From positions 42,543 to 106,542 of the forward strand of contig QJPP01003523.1 in NCBI GenBank assembly GCA_003996215.1: a stretch of DNA of 64,000 bases, read 5' to 3'. Position 1 is the stretch's first letter. The number at the start of each line of letters is the position of its first letter. This DNA is from Jaltomata sinuosa. Lineage: Eukaryota > Streptophyta > Magnoliopsida > Solanales > Solanaceae. The translations under genes and the position numbers were made by a program. The notes under the pieces were generated by a model. The model was not told the DNA's origin. It saw nothing but the letters and a program-made list of their open reading frames with translations, and did no database searches. This document shows positions 58,479 through 64,000 of the stretch, piece by piece.

Positions 58479-61400
58479 TGTCACGACCCAAAATTACAAG
58501 TCGTGATGGCACCTATGTTCCCGGCTGATAGGTAAGTCAACCCAGTAACCTTTACGAATACAATTAAGCAATTGAATGAAAAAGTAAATAGAAAGACTAA
58601 GTACGAAGTCTTTCAAAATAAAATGCAGAAAAGTTGAAATATCACCCATGATTTGGTGTCATAACTACAAGAGCTTCTACAATATGATTCAAGTATGAAA
58701 ACTAAAATGACAAGACTAAATGCAAATATCCTATCTGATTACTAAATGGAAGAATAAATAAAAGATAGATAAAGGTGTGGGCTGCGGAACAGCCAAGCAG
58801 CTCACCACAACTTCAAAATAATCCAAGCTCAAACTCAGGAAGCTCCACGAGATGCGATAGTATTCAGAATTGAATTTGCACCACAAAAGAGTGCATCAAT
58901 TATAGTATGAGTACGAAATCACATGTACCCAGTATGTATCATAGACCGACCACAAAAAAGTAGTGACAAGACTCATGTTAGAAATCATTCTCAAATTTAC
59001 AAGTCTACACTATATTCAACAGTCAAGTTTTCACTAAAGCAGGGATAATTAATTGTCATAAAATATTCAAAGATCAATTAAGATCATAATCAAGTACGTA
59101 TGGAGGATGGAATGCAATGCAATGCAATGTAATGAGATAATATGTCTCAATATCCAGTAATCTCTCAATTGTATATACACGATACTCCTCGGCAATACAT
59201 CGAGAGTTCGTGACCCATAGAGGACACGCGACGTCCATATACCAGCACGAATGGTCTCTATGTGCTATCACAAATTAATCAATCCCTAGCACGAATGATC
59301 TCCACGTGCCTAACTCATATCATAGAATAATCGCAGCACGAACGATCTCCACGTACCCGAACTTTACTAACCCTCCAACTAAATGCCAATGCATGCGCAT
59401 GATAAAATGTCACTCAAGTAGGGAATGATGATGCATTTCATTTCAATCAAATGACTGGAAGTAAATATATTCACCTCGACCATCTCAAATATACGGGTTA
59501 AAAGAAGAACACAAACACACCAAAAGTAACCAAACCAATAATACATCAACTAAAGCCCATATGCTTTGACATTCTCAACTTACATAGTAATAAATTTTCC
59601 CTTTCATAACACCAGTACTCGTACCAATGCCCATCACACCATGGGTACGAGGCTCCCATCTTTCGTCCTTACCCATTCTCTATTTTAAATTTTAATCTTT
59701 TATTACCAAACATCCTTCAACGAAGTCTAAAAAGTCTTAACATACTTCGAATGTCGAACACGTGTCACAACTCTCAAGACTTTGCCTTTCCCTTCCTCAA
59801 AATTTCGTAATGTTCCCAATCTATCAAATATGCATTATTCATAAATAGTAAGATAACTTGCTATGAATTCCTTTCACCTCCCAAACCAATAAAATAAATG
59901 AATAAACAAAAATACAACGCTACAGGGATATGCCAAATCCAACTCTTAAACCCAAAAAATTCTCTAAACATTAAAATCTACACTATGACAATCCTCTGTA
60001 ATCATTACCAATCATTACTCCTCTCAAAGTCTACCCAAAAGCAACCCACCAGTGAACAAATTTTACGTTAGCAGCAACTACAAAATTCTACTTCAAATTC
60101 CTTTTATTTTTCAAACACAATAATATAATAATATTCAATTCCCTCCAGAATGTTGCCAATATTTTAATTGATCCATATCATGTTAATTCTCCAATCATTA
60201 GCTTATTATTTCCCCATAACTAGCCTTAGTCATTAGGGATGGCAATTGGACGATGCGGATGCGGTGCGGGGTGGGTTTAAAGCTATGCAGGGCAGGGCGG
60301 GTTTGAACATGTGCGGGTGCGGGGCGGGAGATAGAAAGTGTCAAGTGTAGGTCTCCCATTTTATTACTGGGAGTTAGAATATGAAATGAAGAAGCAATAA
60401 AGAACGTTACTGTCCCAAATCTCATTGATTAGGTCTTCTGGATCACCTGATAATCGTCTAATCAAACAAATGTCATGACCTAATGGACTTTAGGACTAAA
60501 TCAGAGAACGGGTTAATTATTTTTGTAATAAAATTTTTGTGGGTTCGGGGTGGGTGCGGGTTAGTATTTTTAAAAGCCACTCTTAAGTACCTAAAGATCA
60601 GGATTTAGATTTAAGCTATCCTAAAATCTAACTGAGCTTCCATGACTTCCTTGAATGTCTTTCCAAAATTTGAATTTAATTATTTAGCATTTTATTTTCT
60701 TTGTTTTTAAACAAGAGAATGAGAACTAATTAGATATTTATACTTAAGTTTATTTGAGAGGTTACAAAATATAATTATATGCAGTTCCTTGCTTATACAT
60801 GCTTACACAATGATACATATATAGTATTGTAAAATTAGATTTGATAAACTTTTTTTTTTGGTACAAATAATGTTTTCTTCTTTGGACACAAAATATATAG
60901 TATATTTATTTGAGTGAATTATCAATATACTGGAAAGCTATTTTCCTCTTTTCCTTTTTCGTTTTCACTGTGCTAATTTTCTGGTTGAAACATAACATGA
61001 GCATGATTTTAAAAGTATAATGATAATATAATTATATTGAATCTTATTAAAAAAGAGACACCGTGTATAAAACTAACAATTGAAAAAAATAATTAACAAA
61101 ATACTTGAGCGGAGGGGGGCGGGACGGGTGAATGCGGGTTTGGTGTGATGCGGGGCGGGGCGGGGCAGGGCGGAGCGGGTTAAAATTTTTGCGGGTTAAG
61201 ATAGAACCCTCCCTGCATTCACTCCTCCCCGCCCCATTGCTATCCCTATTAGTCATTTGACAATCATCACTCAATCATTGGCCACACTAACCCTTATCCC
61301 TCTGTTGACCAATTGCACCAATTTTCATATCCTAACTTAACCTTCTCTATTAAACCAATAAAATAATAATAATTATGTTCAAGTATCTTAGCAATTAATG

Positions 61401-61744
61401 TACGTGAGGAAGAAAGTCATCGCTTTGTATAAATTTTCTCACCTGAAGGACTCGTGTTTTTCCTTGTCGACGCAAGGACTTTCTCTTCGTCCAGATTTTT
61501 GAGCCACAATTGACTTTGAGTTTTGAGTTATGACTCAAAATATTAAACTCATTCTCATATATGGCCAAGTGGTATAGGATATTAAATAAAGGTGGCCTTG
61601 GCCCGTTAACCACTAATTAAATTGCCCATCAATCCAATAACCATAGTTAAACGAATCGTTAAAAATTCCTATGTTAAATTGACTAAAAGAGTCTTTTATG
61701 TAAAAAGAGTTCAAGTACTCAAAACGATCTATCGGGTCGTTACA
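58479..61744 (-). repeat. 3' LTR of element G, carrying a hAT insertion
   Basis: 3266 bp including the hAT element (about 2.24 kb without it and its duplicated site). Plus-strand edges TGTCACGACCC and GGGTCGTTACA. Internal repeats: three diverged copies of agcacgaatgatctccacgtg (59242, 59288, 59334) and a short (aatgc)n run (59108-59130). Open frames inside are not genes. Confidence 0.85.
60234..61248. mobile_element. Non-autonomous hAT-type DNA transposon
   Basis: 1015 bp with terminal inverted repeats TAGGGATGGCAATTGG and, at the other end, CCATTGCTATCCCTA (inverse TAGGGATAGCAATGG). Both ends are flanked by the perfect 8-bp duplication TTAGTCAT (60226-60233 and 61249-61256), the size typical of hAT elements. 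The termini resemble the Ac-type TAGGGATG. The subterminal 100 bp on each side are crowded with gcggg/ggggcggg words, while the middle is AT-rich with no transposase. Open frames in its ends (60425-60198, 61274-61047) only translate these GC-rich repeats. Confidence 0.93.
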
Positions 61745-61751
61745 TCAATTA

Positions 61752-62605
61752 TCACTTAAATAAACGTTCTTCCCCGAACGATAATGAGTAGGAAGTACCT
61801 GAATGCAGAAAAAATAGGGGATATCTGGTTTGCATGTCTGACTCGGTCTCCCAAGTAGCTTCCTCAATTGGACGATGCTTCCATTGAACCTTTACTGAAG
61901 ATATTTCCTTCGACCTTAGCTTCCGAATTTGCCTATCCAAGATGGTTACTGGCTCCTCCTCAAATGTCAGATTCTGATCAAGTAACACTGAATCCCACTG
62001 AATCACATGAGAACCATCTTGATGGTACTTCTTCAACATAAAAATATGAAACACAGGGTGAACACCAAACAAAACAGGTGGCAATGCCAACTCGTAAGCC
62101 ACCTCAGCAACACGCTGAACAATCTCAAAGGGACCAATGTACCTCGGACTCAACTTGCCCTTCTTCCCACATCTCATCACACCTTTCATGGGTGAAACCT
62201 TTAATAGAACCCGCTCTCCAACCATAAACTCTAAATCACAAACCTTTCGATCTGTATAACTTTTCTGTCTACTTTGAGCCGTGGAAGCTTATCCTGAATC
62301 AACTTGACCTTATCCAAGGACTCCCGCAACAAATCTGCACCCCATGGCCTAACATCGATTGCATCAAAGCAACCAATCAGAGGTCAACATCTCCTACCAT
62401 ACAAAGCCTCGAATGGTGCCATCTCAATGCTCGAATAGTAACTATTGTTATATGCAAACTCCGCTAAAGGCAAAAACTGATCCCAATGACCACCAAAGTC
62501 AATCACACACGCTCGCAACATAACCTCAAGAACCTGAATAGTCCGCTCTGGCTGAGCATCTGTCTGGGGGTGAAAGGTTGTACTAAGATCCACCTGAGTA
62601 CCCAA
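61752..62605 (-). pseudogene. Integrase C-terminal half and chromodomain of element G
   Basis: The frame 62605-62384 holds the end of the catalytic core: FHPQTDAQPERTIQVLEVML (the E of the DDE triad lies in this block), then PLAEFAYNNSYYSSIEMAPF and EALYGRRC. After a broken stretch, the frame 62225-61752 gives KLSPRYIGPFEIVQRV (GPF module) and a chromodomain at residues about 80-125: EEEPVTILDRQIRKLRSKEI, VQWKHRPIEEATWETE, RYPLFF. It ends at 61752, just inside the LTR boundary. The chromodomain likely guides integration to heterochromatin, in keeping with this region. Confidence 0.88.
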
Positions 62606-63345
62606 CTCCTTCTACATAGACTGCTAGAAATGAGATGTAAACTGTGTACCCCGATCTAAAATGATAGAAATGGGCACCCCATGCAAGCAAACTATCTCCC
62701 GAATGTAGATCTTGGCTAACTTCTCTGAATTAAAGGTAGTTGAACCGGTATAAAATGCACAGACTTGGTCAATCAATCCACGATGACCCATATAGCATCA
62801 AACTTACCCAAGGTCTATGGAAATCCTACCACAAAGTCTATAGCAATCCGCTCCCACTTCCACTCAGGTATGGACATCCTCTGAGTCATACCTCTAGGCT
62901 TTTGTTGTTCATACGTCACTTGCTGACAATTCACACACCGAGATACAAAATCTACTATGTCCCTCTTCATTCGATACCACTAGTAATATTGCTTCAAGTC
63001 ATGATACATCTTAGTATCCCCTGGGTGAATAGAATACCTCAAACTATGAGCCTCTTCCATGATCAGTCTAGTTAAATCCCCTGTCCAAGGGAAGCAAATA
63101 TGACACTTGATCCTCAAAACTCCCTCATCATCTACTAGCGCCTCCTTGGCTTCTACTCGTAACACCCTATCTCGAACCTTACACAAAATTCCATCATCAA
63201 ACTGGTGAGCCCGAATCTTCTCCAATAAGGATGACCTCACCTCCATGTAAGCCAAAACCTTACCAGAATCTGAAATATCAAGTTTCACAAGACTGTTGGA
63301 TAAAGAATGAACATCCATAGCCAATGGATGCTCTCCCATCTATAA
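62606..63345 (-). pseudogene. Integrase N-terminal half of element G
   Basis: The frame 63339-62980 contains the linker VRDRVLRVEAKEALVDDEGV and the zinc-binding start (EEAHSLRYSIHPGDTKMYHD). A stop follows KQYY, after which the C-x2-C pair appears (RCVNCQQVT, near 62925-62940), then WKWERIAIDFVVGFP with the first catalytic Asp. Between about 62640 and 62820 several stops interrupt the region of the second Asp. Confidence 0.82.
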
Positions 63346-64000
63346 CAAAGCTAAACTACCCATACTTAGTGCCTTCTAACTCAAAGCATCTGCCACAACA
63401 TTTGCTTTGCCCGAATGATAAAGGATAGTCATGTCATAGTCGTTGAGCAGCTCCAACCATCTCCGCTACCTCAAATTGAGATCTTTCTGGTTGAATATAT
63501 ACTGGAGACTACGGTGATCCGTGAACACCTCACAATGCACACCATAAAGGTAATGCCTCCAAATCTTCAATGCAAATACTACCGCCGCTAACTCTAAGTC
63601 ATGAGTGGGGTAGTTCCTTTCGTGAACCTTTAACTGTATCGAAGTATAAGCTATCACCTTCCCTTTTGCAGAAATACACAAATGAGACCAACTCGATAAG
63701 CATCACAATATATGGTAAAGCCCTCTCTCTCCACAGGTAAGGTCAAAATCAGAGCAGTAGTCAATAAAGTCTTGAGGTGTAGAAAACTTGCCTCGCACTC
63801 ATCAGACCACTGAAAAGCAACTTCCTTCTGGGTCAATCTAGTCAATAGGGATGCAATAGATGAAAACCCCTTCACAAATCGCCTATAATAACCTGCAAGG
63901 CCTAAAAAACTCCAAATCTCAGTAACTGAAGAAGGTCTGACCCAATCCCGAACTGCCTCAATCTTTAAGGGATCTACCATAATGCCCTTCATGGACACTA
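63346..64000 (-). pseudogene. Reverse transcriptase connection and RNase H of element G
   Basis: 63998-63654 reads MSMKGIMVDPLKIEAVRDW, FLGLAGYYRRFVKGFSSIAS and FTIYCDAYRVGLICVFLQKG. The RNase H catalytic Asp of CDA is kept. 63681-63466 continues with VIAYTSIQLKVHERNYPTHD, LELAAVVFALKIWRHYLYG and FTDHRSLQYIF, covering the remaining acidic residues. A stop follows NLR; the next stretch (63465-63346) still reads LLNDYDMTILYHSGKANVVA with a stop after DALS. Confidence 0.85.

Larger units (their letters stand above)
61745..64000 (-). mobile_element. Element G: Tekay-type chromovirus, internal part, continues beyond the window
   Basis: Minus-strand pol in the order expected downstream of the reverse transcriptase fingers: thumb/connection, RNase H, integrase, chromodomain, then 3' LTR. 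Gag, protease, most of the reverse transcriptase and the 5' LTR lie past base 64000. Several single stops break the frame, but the pieces are longer than in D. Confidence 0.88.

Noticed and set aside
60198..61274. Pro/Arg-rich open frames at both ends of the hAT element
   Set aside because: They translate GC-rich subterminal repeats and cross the element boundary into flanking DNA.

Overview
The window reads as nuclear plant DNA from gene-poor heterochromatin. Families and sequence style point to Solanaceae, probably a Solanum-like genome; that is inference from recognised repeat families, and no species-specific marker was checked. I find no intact host gene, no tRNA or rRNA gene, no CRISPR array and no bacterial feature. 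Nearly every base with an identity belongs to nested, decayed transposable elements, mostly Ty3/gypsy LTR retrotransposons.

Layout. 1-6874: element A (minus), a decayed Tekay-type chromovirus derivative with degraded gag, an initiator-tRNA-Met primer site and one long LTR. 6875-16366: element B (plus) of the same family, with a long 5' LTR that carries a solo LTR of another family (10325-11652, target duplication ATATT). 16364-24404: element C (minus), again the same family; its LTR is fused in inverted orientation to that of B. 24405-24847 and 36958-37095: two halves of an RNase H domain, probably from a LINE, split by element D (24848-36957, minus). D is a complete but pseudogenised Tekay chromovirus flanked by the target duplication GCTGG. 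37096-39298: LINE-like 3' sequence, then unassigned DNA. 39299-43798: a partial Tekay LTR (E) against the 3' half of an Athila-like element (F). 43799-46852: a CACTA/En-Spm-type transposase relic with four recognisable introns, followed by an array of about 15 palindromic subterminal repeats. 46853-49622: unassigned DNA, an LTR-like segment and a dead Ogre/Tat-type reverse transcriptase. 49623-58274: element H (minus), an Athila-like non-autonomous element with gag and protease only, plus a third tandem LTR. 58275-58478: more of the Ogre-like ORF that H interrupts. 58479-64000: element G (minus), a Tekay chromovirus running off the window, its LTR carrying a non-autonomous hAT transposon (60234-61248) with a perfect 8-bp target duplication.

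How the parts relate. D inserted into the RNase H relic, H into the Ogre-like ORF, the solo LTR into B, and the hAT element into G's LTR, so a relative insertion order can be read. B and C share almost the same shortened internal region (about 3.67 kb, with no reverse transcriptase that I can see), which suggests that a pol-deleted form was itself multiplied.

Most notable signal: in several LTRs of two unrelated gypsy lineages, a GC-rich block of short palindromic repeats sits directly upstream of the TATA box. The repeat unit differs between family members. In the Athila-like LTRs the block is packed with TGACG/CGTCA pentamers. All boundaries, counts and homologies were judged by eye.
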